From NCBI GenBank assembly GCA_017859785.1, contig JAFMMJ010000004.1, positions 1 through 59,805 on the forward strand: DNA of 59,805 bases, in the 5' to 3' direction. The position numbers and the translations under genes were made by a program. Positions 19,083 through 27,608 of the stretch are shown here, one piece after another. Each line of letters starts with the position of its first letter. Positions within the stretch are counted from its first letter, which is position 1. Origin of the DNA: Ilumatobacteraceae bacterium. GTDB taxonomy: Bacteria > Actinomycetota > Acidimicrobiia > Acidimicrobiales > Ilumatobacteraceae. The notes beneath the pieces were generated by a model that had not been told where the DNA came from, searched no databases, and worked only from the letters and a program-made list of their open reading frames with translations.

Positions 19083-20225
19083 ATGAGCCCCCTCGCCGCC
19101 GTCTGGTTCGTTGTCGGCGTGGTGGCTCTCGTGGTGGGCGCTGAGTCGCTCGTTCGAGGGTCGTCGCGTCTTGCGGCCCGCAGCGGACTCTCGCCGGTGA
19201 TCATCGGCCTGACGGTGGTCGCGTTCGGCACGAGCGCACCCGAGCTTGCCGTCAGCATCGGCGCGGCCGCCGGTGGAGAGAGCGAGATAGCGCTCGGCAA
19301 CGTGGTCGGCAGCAACATCGCCAACGTCCTGCTCGTGCTCGGTCTCTCAGCGGTCGTCGGTGGTGGGCTCGCGGTCGCGCAGCGGATCGTTCGCGTCGAC
19401 GTTCCCATCATGATCGTCCTGTCTGCCCTCGTGTTGGTGCTCGGACTCGACGGCCGCATCGGTCGCGTCGACGGAACGCTGTTCGTCGGGGTGCTCGCCA
19501 TCTATCTCGTGTGGACGGTCCGCTCAGCGCTCGGCGATCCCAAGGCAGATGACGACCAGGACGGGGTGCCCGACGCCGCGGAGCTCGCCAGCGAGTACTC
19601 CTCGGCGCTCGGTCGAGAGAAGATCCGAGGCTCCTCGTGGTGGCGCGATCTCGTCTACGTGCTGGGCGGACTCGGCCTCCTCGTCGTCGGCGCGAGAGCT
19701 CTGGTGACCGCGGCCACCGACATCGCCCGAGCCTTCGACATCAGCGAACTTGTCATCGGGTTGACCGTCGTGGCGGTCGGCACCTCACTGCCCGAGATCG
19801 CCACCTCCGTGGTCGCCGCGGCCCGGGGTCAACGCGACATGGCGGTCGGCAACGCGATTGGCTCGAATCTCTTCAACATCCTCGCCGTCCTCGGCATCAC
19901 CGGAGTTCTGTCTCCCATCACGGTCTCGAGCGGAGCCCGTGGATTCGACCTTCCGTTCATGCTCGCGGTGGCCATCGCCTGCGTCCCGATCTTCGCTGAC
20001 GGCTTCGTCTTGCGGCGCTGGCAGGGCGGGGTGTTCCTCGGCTACTACGGCGCCTATCTCATCTGGCTCGGTCTCGACTCGGCCGACCACGACCTGCACC
20101 CGACGTACGCGGTCGCGATGGGGTACTTCGTGGTGCCGCTCACCGTGCTCACCCTCGTCGTCGTCGGCTACCGAGCCGCGACCCAAGGGCGAACCGGGGC
20201 GTCAACTGACGGAATCGTCGGCTGA
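19083..20225 (+). CDS. calcium/cation antiporter (CaCA family, YrbG-like)
   Basis: Inner membrane exchanger of Na+ or H+ for Ca2+. The 380-residue protein has about ten or eleven membrane segments and the two inverted alpha repeats: first FGTSAPELAVSIGAAAGGESEIALGNVVGSNIANVLLVLG, second VGTSLPEIATSVVAAARGQRDMAVGNAIGSNLFNILAVLG. Between the halves lies a charged cytoplasmic loop (DPKADDDQDGVPDAAEL) whose D-x-D-x-DG pattern looks like an EF-hand or dockerin-like calcium loop. An additional hydrophobic tail follows. ATG 19083 is chosen because the family begins there. It ends directly against ppgK. Confidence 0.92.
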   Translation: MSPLAAVWFVVGVVALVVGAESLVRGSSRLAARSGLSPVIIGLTVVAFGTSAPELAVSIGAAAGGESEIALGNVVGSNIANVLLVLGLSAVVGGGLAVAQRIVRVDVPIMIVLSALVLVLGLDGRIGRVDGTLFVGVLAIYLVWTVRSALGDPKADDDQDGVPDAAELASEYSSALGREKIRGSSWWRDLVYVLGGLGLLVVGARALVTAATDIARAFDISELVIGLTVVAVGTSLPEIATSVVAAARGQRDMAVGNAIGSNLFNILAVLGITGVLSPITVSSGARGFDLPFMLAVAIACVPIFADGFVLRRWQGGVFLGYYGAYLIWLGLDSADHDLHPTYAVAMGYFVVPLTVLTLVVVGYRAATQGRTGASTDGIVG

Positions 20226-20969
20226 TCAGACCGCGGCCATCGCCGCGCCGACAACGCCAGCGTGGTTCGCCATAGCGGCGATCACGGTCTCGAATCGGGT
20301 GTCGATCCGGTGGAACCAACGCTCGGGTTCCCGGCTGACCCCGCCGCCGAGGATGACCATGTCGGGGGAGAACAACCGGTCGACCATGTCGAGGAACTCG
20401 CCGACGCGATCGGCCCAGTCCTCCCAGTCGAGTTCCTCTCGCTCCATCGCCGAGGCGGCGGCGTAGCGCTCGACCGACTCCCCGCGGAACTCGAGATGCC
20501 CGAACTCGGTGTTCGGCACGAGCACCCCATCCATGAACATCCCCGAGCCGATCCCGGTCCCGAGGGTCAACGTGATGACGAGCCCGGAGCGCCCCCGCCC
20601 GGCGCCGAACGACATCTCGGCGATACCGGCGGCGTCGGCGTCGTTCACGACCACCACCGGTCGACCGACCGCCTCGGAGAAGGCGGAGGCAGCGTCCGCT
20701 CCCATCCACGACGAGTCGATGTTCGCGGCGCTGTGCACCACCCCGGCTCGCACCACCGCCGGAAAGGCGACGCCGACCGGCCCGCTGCCTCCGGTGATGT
20801 CGGTGAAGTGACGGTCGAGATCGCGCACCACGTTGGCCATCGCCTCGGGGGTCGAGGGCTGAGGTGTTGGAATGCGGAATCGCTCGCCGAGGAGACGGCC
20901 GGTGGCCACATCTACCGGCGCCGCCTTCATGCCGGTTCCACCGATGTCGATACCGAGGGCGACGTCCAC
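20226..20969 (-). CDS. ppgK: polyphosphate glucokinase
   Basis: ROK-family kinase that phosphorylates glucose with polyphosphate (and usually ATP). The 247-residue protein shows [41 protein letters not shown] with [42 protein letters not shown] and [12 protein letters not shown], wording characteristic of actinobacterial PPGK. GTG 20969 is preceded by TATCGT at six bases. With pgi and glgX in the window it fits use of glucose freed from glycogen. Immediately convergent with the antiporter gene (no bases between). Confidence 0.93.
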   Translation of the reverse strand: MDVALGIDIGGTGMKAAPVDVATGRLLGERFRIPTPQPSTPEAMANVVRDLDRHFTDITGGSGPVGVAFPAVVRAGVVHSAANIDSSWMGADAASAFSEAVGRPVVVVNDADAAGIAEMSFGAGRGRSGLVITLTLGTGIGSGMFMDGVLVPNTEFGHLEFRGESVERYAAASAMEREELDWEDWADRVGEFLDMVDRLFSPDMVILGGGVSREPERWFHRIDTRFETVIAAMANHAGVVGAAMAAV

Positions 20970-20981
20970 GGCGCGACGATA
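20970..20981 (-). promoter_or_regulatory. leaderless-type -10 element of ppgK
   Basis: TATCGT on the minus strand at 20976-20981, six bases before GTG 20969. Confidence 0.55.
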
Positions 20982-20988
20982 GCGACGC

Positions 20989-22224
20989 TCAGGCCCGGGC
21001 GCGGGTGCGCCGCAGCAGCGGATCCGCGACGCCGAGCAGGCGGTCAGCGACCCGGAGAACGCGCCCCGAGGCGCCGGGTGTGTCGGCGTCGACGAGGTTG
21101 CCCATCACCTGGAGGGTGATCCCAGCGATCGCCTGAGTGCCGACGGCAAGACGGAGACCCGGTCGAAGCAGCGCCGGGTGACCGATGACAAAGGCGAACC
21201 GTCGCCCGGTGCGCAAAAAGGCGTCGAACCGCTCGCCGATCAAACGGTCGTACACCTCGGGGGCGCTGGCCGGATCGGCGAGGAACCGCTCAGCGGCGAG
21301 CATGCCCGACTCCAGCCCGTAGTCGATGCCCTCTCCGTTCATCGGGTTAACGAGGCCAGCCGCATCCCCGATAGCCACCCAGCCAGGGCCGTGACGACGA
21401 ACGGTGCTCATCGGAAGTCTCCAAGCTCGCGGCCGCTCGAGGTTCGGCCCGAGCGACCAGGCGTCACCGACTACTCCCCGGTACGACTCGAGCAGAGTGT
21501 TCAAGTTGAGTTTCTTGAAGCCCTTCATCGTCGACAGCGCGCCGACGCCGATGTTCACCGTGCCGTCGCCGCAGGGGAACATCCACCCGTAGCCGGGCAC
21601 CGCTCGACCGTCGGTATCGCGAAGCGTGAGGCAGGCCTCAAGCATGTCCTCGGCGTGTCGCGGCGTCTCGGCGTAGGTCCTGATAGCGAGGCCGAACGGC
21701 TCGTCGGGATCTCGGGTCGCTCCAACGAGACGGGCGACGGCTCCGGGCGCGCCAGCGGCGACGACCACCATCCCGGCATCGATCTCCTCAGTTCCCGAGG
21801 ACGTCTCGACGGTGACCCCAGTGACGCGGTCGCCGTCGAGCACGGGCTGCGCCGATGAGGAGAACCTGACATCGGCTCCGGCCTCGGCAGCCGCGTCGAT
21901 CAGGGCAGCGTCGAGACGGCGACGGGGCCACACGGCCCCATGGTCGGGGAAACGTCCCGATGCCGGCCAAGGCAACTCGCGAACCTGGCGTCCGGCCATC
22001 ATGCGAAGACCGGCGATCCGGTGCGCTCCATCGAGCGGCACGCCGAGGGCGTCCATCGCCGCGACGGCGCGGGGAGTCAATCCATCACCGCAGATCTTGT
22101 CGCGACCGCGCTCGCCCTGTTCCAGGAGTACCACCGAGGCACCGCCACGGGCCGCGGTCATCGCCGCCGCGGAACCAGCAGGGCCACCACCGATAACGGC
22201 GACGTCGACCCGTCGACGACTCAC
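20989..22224 (-). CDS. geranylgeranyl reductase family flavoprotein (MenJ-like)
   Basis: FAD enzyme that saturates isoprenoid chains of quinones or lipids; mycobacterial MenJ reduces one double bond of menaquinone. The 411-residue protein has the FAD Rossmann motif [21 protein letters not shown] (8-28), [22 protein letters not shown] typical of the family, and the second FAD motif [27 protein letters not shown] 22224 overlaps the chorismate mutase stop (GTGA), so translation is coupled. Which isoprenoid is reduced is not shown by the sequence. Confidence 0.87.
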   Translation of the reverse strand: MSRRRVDVAVIGGGPAGSAAAMTAARGGASVVLLEQGERGRDKICGDGLTPRAVAAMDALGVPLDGAHRIAGLRMMAGRQVRELPWPASGRFPDHGAVWPRRRLDAALIDAAAEAGADVRFSSSAQPVLDGDRVTGVTVETSSGTEEIDAGMVVVAAGAPGAVARLVGATRDPDEPFGLAIRTYAETPRHAEDMLEACLTLRDTDGRAVPGYGWMFPCGDGTVNIGVGALSTMKGFKKLNLNTLLESYRGVVGDAWSLGPNLERPRAWRLPMSTVRRHGPGWVAIGDAAGLVNPMNGEGIDYGLESGMLAAERFLADPASAPEVYDRLIGERFDAFLRTGRRFAFVIGHPALLRPGLRLAVGTQAIAGITLQVMGNLVDADTPGASGRVLRVADRLLGVADPLLRRTRARA

Positions 22225-22532
22225 GACGATTCGGCGGGCGCGCCGGACGGATCGGCCTCCGCGATCCGGCGGTGGTGCTGGATGACCTCAGCAACCACGA
22301 AACGCAGGAACTTCTCGGTGAAGGCTGGATCGAGTCCAGCCCGCTCGGCGAGGGAACGCAATCGCGCCACCTGCTCGCGTTCCCGCTGCTCGTCGGCTGG
22401 AGGGAGGCCGACTGCCGCCTTGTGCTCACCGACGGCCTTGGTGATCTTGAACCGTTCGGCGAGCATGTGCACGACGGCGGCGTCGATGTTGTCGATGCTC
22501 GCCCGGAGGCTCTCGAGTCGATCGTCGCTCAT
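22221..22532 (-). CDS. chorismate mutase, AroQ type
   Basis: Converts chorismate to prephenate for Phe and Tyr. The 103-residue all-helical protein has the AroQ pattern: RLESLRASIDNIDAAVVHMLAERFKITKAVGEHKA (Arg, Asp and Lys of the active site) and EREQVARLRSLAERAGLDPAFTEKFLRFVVAEVIQHHR. Length is right for a free-standing monofunctional mutase or one that works with a DAHP synthase partner as in mycobacteria. Coupled to the downstream reductase gene. The upstream gap holds a TAGCGT-like element about 40 bases before the ATG and a GGTGGA purine tract. Confidence 0.85.
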   Translation of the reverse strand: MSDDRLESLRASIDNIDAAVVHMLAERFKITKAVGEHKAAVGLPPADEQREREQVARLRSLAERAGLDPAFTEKFLRFVVAEVIQHHRRIAEADPSGAPAESS

Positions 22533-22639
22533 CAGTCATCCACCGTCGTCATCCCCAGCATCTCCGGGGTGACCCGACGCTACCGGAGGCCGAGACCGGG
22601 TGCCCCTCCCAGCCCCCGATCCGCGGGACCGTCGACGGT

Positions 22640-22651
22640 TATGGTTCGAGC
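22640..22651 (+). promoter_or_regulatory. leaderless-type -10 element of the hydroxyacid dehydrogenase gene
   Basis: TATGGT at 22640-22645, six bases before GTG 22652; same hexamer as in front of pgi. Confidence 0.55.
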
Positions 22652-23569
22652 GTGAGCGCTCTGCCGGTGGTGTACTTCGACACCCCCCTCCCCGACGCCT
22701 ACCGGGATCTCGTCGACGGTCGCCTCGAGGTCGTCGGCCCGGACACCGGACTCGAAGCCGCGGTGGCGGTTATCGCCGGGGCGAGGGTCCAATGGAACGG
22801 CGAGCTGCTCGACCAGGCGCCCGAGGTGAGGGTCGTGTCGCGCACCGGTATCGGTTACGACAACGTCGATGTGGCGGCCGCCGCCGAGCGCGGGGTCGTC
22901 GTCTGCAACGCTCCCGAAGCGCCCTCTGTGTCGACCGCGGAACACACCGTTGCCCTGCTCATGGCGGTGACCAAGCATCTCCGGACAACAACGGCGATCG
23001 CCGATCGCGGAGAGAAGGCTCCGTCGGTCGGGATCGCCCTCGAACTCGACGGACGTCGTCTCGGTCTCGTCGGACTTGGTCGTATCGCCCGACGGGTGGC
23101 GGCAGCCGCGACCGCGCTCGGCATGGAGGTCATCGCCCACGACCCGTTCATCCAAGCTGATTCGGTCGACGGTGTCCGATTGGTCAGCCTCGACGAGGTC
23201 TTCTCCGAATCCGATGTCGTGTCGCTCCATGCGCCGGGAGGCGAAGCCACGAAGCATCTCGTCGATGCGAGCCGACTCGCGGCGATGCGCCCCGGCGCCT
23301 ATCTGGTGAACTGCGCCCGGGGGAGCCTGGTCGACCAGGAGGCCCTGCTCGCCGCGCTCGACTCGGGCCAGCTCGCTGGAGCGGCCCTCGACGTCACCGA
23401 GCCAGAGCCGCTGCCCGAGGGCCATCCGCTCCTCGGCCGGGAGGATGTTCTGGTCACACCCCACGTCGCCTCGTCGACCGCGGCGGGAAGACGGCGACTC
23501 TACGAACACGCGATCGACAACGCCCTGGCCGTGCTCGAGGGCCGACCGGCGACCACCGTCACCCCATAA
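22652..23569 (+). CDS. D-isomer 2-hydroxyacid dehydrogenase
   Basis: NAD-dependent enzyme of the phosphoglycerate dehydrogenase superfamily, 305 residues. It shows VVSRTGIGYDNVDVAAAAERGV, NAD-binding LGLVGLGRIARRVAAAATALGMEVIAHDP, the catalytic Arg in NCARGSLVDQEALL, the Glu in DVTEPEPLPEGHPLL and the His in VTPHVASST. It lacks the ACT/ASB regulatory domains of full-length SerA, so phosphoglycerate is not assured; glyoxylate, hydroxypyruvate or sugar-derived acids are equally possible. The aldolase gene follows after 23 bases, suggesting a two-gene catabolic unit. Confidence 0.88.
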   Translation: MSALPVVYFDTPLPDAYRDLVDGRLEVVGPDTGLEAAVAVIAGARVQWNGELLDQAPEVRVVSRTGIGYDNVDVAAAAERGVVVCNAPEAPSVSTAEHTVALLMAVTKHLRTTTAIADRGEKAPSVGIALELDGRRLGLVGLGRIARRVAAAATALGMEVIAHDPFIQADSVDGVRLVSLDEVFSESDVVSLHAPGGEATKHLVDASRLAAMRPGAYLVNCARGSLVDQEALLAALDSGQLAGAALDVTEPEPLPEGHPLLGREDVLVTPHVASSTAAGRRRLYEHAIDNALAVLEGRPATTVTP

Positions 23570-23592
23570 TCCGCGCGGAGAAACGGAGCGAG

Positions 23593-24399
23593 ATGACCGA
23601 CCACGGACCGACCCCAGCGAGGAGCCTGCGCCAGAGATGGGTCGCTGGCGAGGAGACCCTCGGCGCCTGGCTCACGCTCGCCAATACCCATAGCGCCGAG
23701 GCAGTGGCGACGATGGGTTTCGCCTTCGTCTGCGTCGATACCCAACACGGGTTGATCGATCATGCGGCGGCGATGGGCATGGCGCAAGCCATCGACCTCG
23801 CCGGGGGCCACCCGATCGCCCGGGTGCCGTGGAACGAGCCCGGGATCATCGGTCGGACACTCGACGCCGGTTTCCACGGTGTCGTCGTGCCCATGGTGAA
23901 CGACGCCGAGGCGGCCGCCGCGGTGGTGGATGCCGTGCGCTATGCCCCGGCCGGGTCGCGCAGTTGGGGTCCGAACGGCTCGCTTCTTCGAAATCCGGAC
24001 TACCGGTCTTGGGCGACGGACAACGTCGCGGTGATCCCGATGATCGAGACCGTGGAGGCGATCGACAACCTCGACGAGATCGTCTCCACCCCCGGTGTCG
24101 ACGCTGTGTACGTCGGACCCGCCGATCTCGGCATCACCATGGGGCTCGGCCCGACCGGATCGGATGGGAATGAGCAGTTCGACAGCGCACTCGCGGCGGT
24201 GGTCGATGCCTGTCGACGCCACAACGTCGTGCCCGGCATCCACGCGACGGCGGCCCTCGCAGCACGACGTCGCGAGCAAGGGTTCCGGATGATCACCGTC
24301 TCGAACGATCTGCTCGCGATCAAGTCGACGATGCCAGATGACCTCTCCACCGCCTCCGGCGCGAGTTCCGAGGCGAGCGGCGAGGATCGGCTCTACTGA
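23593..24399 (+). CDS. HpcH/HpaI family aldolase
   Basis: Class II pyruvate aldolase that cleaves 2-keto-3-deoxy or 4-hydroxy-2-oxo acids to pyruvate plus an aldehyde. The 268-residue protein has LGAWLTLANTHSAEAVATMGFAFVCVDTQHGLIDH (catalytic His), the metal ligands in PMIETVEAIDNLDEIV and DAVYVGPADLGITMG, and VVPGIHATA. GGAG lies shortly before the ATG. It probably acts with the upstream hydroxyacid dehydrogenase, which could reduce or supply the keto acid (inference). Its end overlaps the convergent prmC by seven bases. Confidence 0.88.
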   Translation: MTDHGPTPARSLRQRWVAGEETLGAWLTLANTHSAEAVATMGFAFVCVDTQHGLIDHAAAMGMAQAIDLAGGHPIARVPWNEPGIIGRTLDAGFHGVVVPMVNDAEAAAAVVDAVRYAPAGSRSWGPNGSLLRNPDYRSWATDNVAVIPMIETVEAIDNLDEIVSTPGVDAVYVGPADLGITMGLGPTGSDGNEQFDSALAAVVDACRRHNVVPGIHATAALAARRREQGFRMITVSNDLLAIKSTMPDDLSTASGASSEASGEDRLY

Positions 24400-25244
24400 G
24401 CGGACCGAGCAACGAGCATTCGGTCGTGTCCGGCGGGGTCGGGTTCCACCGAGATATCAAGAAGACCGGCTGAGCGGGCGAGGTCGGCAACAGCGGCGCC
24501 TTGGTCCGAGCCGATCTCGCACACCAGCCAGCCGCCCGGTCGAAGGTGCCCCGACGCTCCCGCGATGATCTCTCGGAGATCGTCGAGCCCATCCGGTCCA
24601 GCGAAGAGCGCGTGTGCCGGTTCCCAGTCGAGGACATTCGCCTCGAGAGCCGGATCGCCCACCGCGACATACGGCGGATTCGAGACGATGACATCAGCGC
24701 GAAAGCCCTCCGGGAGCGCGGCGAACCATCGGCCCTCAGAGATGGTCACGTTTCGCGCGGCTCGTCCGATACCAGCCAGGTTTGCCCGAGCGACCTCGAG
24801 CGCCGCCGGGTCGGCATCGGTCAACCACACGGAGGTCCCGTCGAGAGGGAGTTCATCGGCGAGGGCGAGGCCGATCGCACCGGACCCCGTTCCGAGGTCG
24901 ACGACGCGACGATCGCCATCGACCGCGAGCGCGAGGTCGATGGCTCGGCCGGCTACCCATTCGGTCTCGGGCCGCGGGATGAGCACACGTTGGTCGACAG
25001 CGAGATCAAGCCGCCGAAAGGACCACTCACCGAGCACGTATTGGAGCGGTTCTCCGGAGCGACGCCGAGCGACCATCGCGTCGAGGTGAGCCACCATCCG
25101 CTCGGTCACCGTCTCGTGGAGGATGTCGGTGAGAGGACGGTGGGCGAACGCGACCTCACAGATCCAGCGGGCCTCGGAGGCGTCGCCGAGCACCTGCTCG
25201 GTGGAGGCGCGTAACGAGGCGACCGTCGGCTGCTCGGGTGGCAC
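24393..25244 (-). CDS. prmC: release factor glutamine methyltransferase
   Basis: Methylates the Gln of the GGQ motif in RF1 and RF2. The 283-residue protein has the N-terminal helical domain (about 1-80, ending GEPLQYVLGEWSFRRLDLAVDQRVLIPRPETE), the AdoMet site VVDLGTGSGAIGLALA and the substrate motif VIVSNPPYVAV. It follows prfA, its substrate gene, after three bases: the usual pairing. GTG start. Confidence 0.95.
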   Translation of the reverse strand: MPPEQPTVASLRASTEQVLGDASEARWICEVAFAHRPLTDILHETVTERMVAHLDAMVARRRSGEPLQYVLGEWSFRRLDLAVDQRVLIPRPETEWVAGRAIDLALAVDGDRRVVDLGTGSGAIGLALADELPLDGTSVWLTDADPAALEVARANLAGIGRAARNVTISEGRWFAALPEGFRADVIVSNPPYVAVGDPALEANVLDWEPAHALFAGPDGLDDLREIIAGASGHLRPGGWLVCEIGSDQGAAVADLARSAGLLDISVEPDPAGHDRMLVARSAQ

Positions 25245-25247
25245 CGC

Positions 25248-26342
25248 TCAGGCCCCACCCTCGGCGAGGAGCCGTTCGCCTTCATCGGCGATCAGCGCGT
25301 CGACGACGGGGTCGAGATCACCGGCGAGCACCTCGGGGAGGCGATGGATCGTGAGGCCGATGCGGTGGTCGGTGACCCGGCCCTCCTTGAAGTTGTAGGT
25401 GCGGATCTTCTCGCTCCGCCCTCCCCCGCCCACCTGCGAGCGACGATCAGCCGAGCGTTCACCATCCACCCGCGCGCGCTCCAGTTCGTACACCCGCGAC
25501 CGCAACACCTGCAGCGCGCGAGCGCGGTTCTGAAGTTGGCTGCGCTGGTCCTGCATCGTCACCACGATTCCGGTCGGTCGATGGGTGATGCGCACCGCGG
25601 AGTCGGTGGTGTTGACGTGCTGGCCACCCGCTCCGGATGAGCGGTACACGTCGATGTCGAGATCGGCCTCGTCGATCCGCACATCGACCTCGTCGGCCTC
25701 GGGCAGCACGGCCACGGTCGCCGAGGAGGTGTGCACCCGCCCTTGGCTCTCGGTGACGGGCACTCGTTGGACCCGGTGGGGACCTCCCTCGTGCTTGAGC
25801 CGTCGCCATGCATCGTCGCCTCGGATTACCAGCGTGACCTGGTTGACCCCTCCAAGATCGCTCTCGTCGTGGTCGAGCACCTCCACCCCCCAGCCGTGGC
25901 GCTGGGCGTAGGCGCGGTACATCGCGAGCAGGTCGCCGGCGAACAGGTTGGCTTCCTCGCCGCCTTCGGCTCCGCGGATCTCCATGATCACCGCCCGCCC
26001 GGCATCGGGATCGGGAGGAATCAGCAGGGCGCGCATCTCGAGGGCGAGGGCGCCGAGTCGTTCACGTGCGATATCGATCTCGTCGGTGAGTTGGCCGCGC
26101 TCGCCATCGTCAGCCGACTCGATGAGGGATTCGGCCGCTGCGACATCGCCGACGAGTCGGTCGTGCTCGGCGAGAGCGGCCACCACCGGCTCGAGCGCGC
26201 GATAGCGACGCGCGACCTCGGTTAGACGCGCGGGGTCGGCGGCGGTGGCGGGATCAGCGAGCCGCGCCTCGAGTTCCCGATACTCGTCAGCGAGCAGGCC
26301 GAGCCGCGCGATCACCGCGGCGGAAGGACCCGGGGAACTCAC
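25248..26342 (-). CDS. prfA: peptide chain release factor 1
   Basis: Terminates translation at UAA and UAG. The 364-residue protein has the PVT recognition tripeptide in [20 protein letters not shown], which separates RF1 from RF2 (SPF), and the GGQ loop [21 protein letters not shown]-terminal [15 protein letters not shown] is typical. GTG start overlaps the stop of the upstream unknown gene by four bases (GTGA), so its translation is coupled to that gene rather than directly to rpmE as in mycobacteria. Confidence 0.97.
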   Translation of the reverse strand: MSSPGPSAAVIARLGLLADEYRELEARLADPATAADPARLTEVARRYRALEPVVAALAEHDRLVGDVAAAESLIESADDGERGQLTDEIDIARERLGALALEMRALLIPPDPDAGRAVIMEIRGAEGGEEANLFAGDLLAMYRAYAQRHGWGVEVLDHDESDLGGVNQVTLVIRGDDAWRRLKHEGGPHRVQRVPVTESQGRVHTSSATVAVLPEADEVDVRIDEADLDIDVYRSSGAGGQHVNTTDSAVRITHRPTGIVVTMQDQRSQLQNRARALQVLRSRVYELERARVDGERSADRRSQVGGGGRSEKIRTYNFKEGRVTDHRIGLTIHRLPEVLAGDLDPVVDALIADEGERLLAEGGA

Positions 26343-27325
26343 CGAAACTCCAGGATCTCGACCGAGGCGACAGCGGCCTCCGCCAGGCGATCGAGCACCG
26401 GGAGACGATTGCGGCTCGGCACGACCACGGTGAGCGCCGGATCCGACATCTCCCCGGTGGCGATCATCGCGTCAAGGGTGTCGAGAGCGTCGGGCATCGC
26501 GCCGAGATCGACACCGGTGGTGCACGCGAAGAGGCGCCCACCGCCCATGAGCATCGCCGGTCCCGCATCGACAGCCCCGATGGGGGCCACCGCCGACCCA
26601 GTGAGGACGAGGGTGCCGACCCCGGCTGCTGCCGGATCGGCGCGGAGCGCGGAAGCCAGATACCCCTCGGGCGACATCGTGTTGAACGGATGAGGTCGCG
26701 CTCCATCGAGTCGGTGCTCGGCGACCGCAGCCACCACACGGGCGAGCGAGGCCTCGGGGGTCTCACCGATGTGCAATTCGCGGAAGGCCTCGCGATCGTT
26801 GGCGCCGACCCCGACCTCGAGGCGCGCTCCGTCGCCGTCATCGACCACTCTCGCGATCTCGAGGCCGCGAAAGTGTGCGGTCACCACACCGTGGGCCACC
26901 ACCGGATCGGCGCCAGCGGCGGCGATCATCTCGGTGAACGCCAGATGCTCCTCGGGCACCGTCGGAGTCGACCGGTGCGCCGCGGGTTCGACGGCGACCG
27001 GAGTCCGCTCATCGAGGTGGTGAACCGAGATCGGGAGGTGCCATTGCCGAGCGCGTCGAGCGACGACGGGGGCAGCGTCACGGTCGCCAACGAGGATCTC
27101 GAGCCGTTCGGTTCCCTCGCGCAGGGCGAGGGCGATCACCGCTCCAAGTGAACGATGGGGCCGGTCGTCGAGTCGCGCCCAGAGGGTGTCGTCTCGCACG
27201 AGCCAGGCGCCACCAGGCACATCGGAGACGGCGAGATCGGTGTGATCTCCAGTGAGGTCGGAGACGACTGCCCGCAGCGACAGACGGAGGAGTTGCTGGC
27301 GACGGTCGGGGGCGGTGGTGTTCAC
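26339..27325 (-). CDS. unknown protein coupled to prfA
   Basis: I do not recognise the family. The 328-residue protein is soluble, with no signal or membrane segment and no obvious catalytic motif. The N-terminal part ([29 protein letters not shown]) could be helical; the middle includes [19 protein letters not shown] and [47 protein letters not shown], with mixed alpha/beta pattern; the C-terminus is [30 protein letters not shown] chose GTG 27325, ten bases after the rpmE stop, because the longer frame reads back through rpmE. It lies in the rho-rpmE-prfA-prmC operon and its stop overlaps the prfA start, so it should be made together with RF1. A role around translation is inference only. Confidence 0.75.
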   Translation of the reverse strand: MNTTAPDRRQQLLRLSLRAVVSDLTGDHTDLAVSDVPGGAWLVRDDTLWARLDDRPHRSLGAVIALALREGTERLEILVGDRDAAPVVARRARQWHLPISVHHLDERTPVAVEPAAHRSTPTVPEEHLAFTEMIAAAGADPVVAHGVVTAHFRGLEIARVVDDGDGARLEVGVGANDREAFRELHIGETPEASLARVVAAVAEHRLDGARPHPFNTMSPEGYLASALRADPAAAGVGTLVLTGSAVAPIGAVDAGPAMLMGGGRLFACTTGVDLGAMPDALDTLDAMIATGEMSDPALTVVVPSRNRLPVLDRLAEAAVASVEILEFR

Positions 27326-27335
27326 CGCTCCGGGG

Positions 27336-27548
27336 TCACTTCTTGTCGCGGCGGCCGTAGCGCTTGTTGAAGCGCTCGACGCGACCACCCGAGTCGACGA
27401 GCTTCTGCTTGCCGGTGAAGAACGGGTGGCACTCGTTGCAGAGTTCGAGCGAAATCTCGCCACGGAGGGTCGAACGGGTCTCGAAGGTGTTGCCGCAGGT
27501 GCAGCGGACCGAGATCGTGTCGTAGTTGGGGTGCGTGTCAGCCTTCAT
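27336..27548 (-). CDS. rpmE: 50S ribosomal protein L31 (zinc form)
   Basis: The 70-residue ribosomal protein carries the zinc ligands Cys16, Cys18, Cys37 and Cys40 (CTC, CNEC), which marks the C+ type that zinc-replete cells use, and ends in the basic [16 protein letters not shown]. Ribosome binding site AGGAG is six bases before the ATG. It lies between rho and the unknown gene as in the mycobacterial rho-rpmE-prfA order. The 60-base gap to rho contains TACCAT and may hold its own promoter. Confidence 0.97.
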   Translation of the reverse strand: MKADTHPNYDTISVRCTCGNTFETRSTLRGEISLELCNECHPFFTGKQKLVDSGGRVERFNKRYGRRDKK

Positions 27549-27608
27549 GTCAACTCCTGCCGTACGGACGGCGAAATGGTATCGGGGCGCGCGGGTGGAT
27601 GCTCCGGG

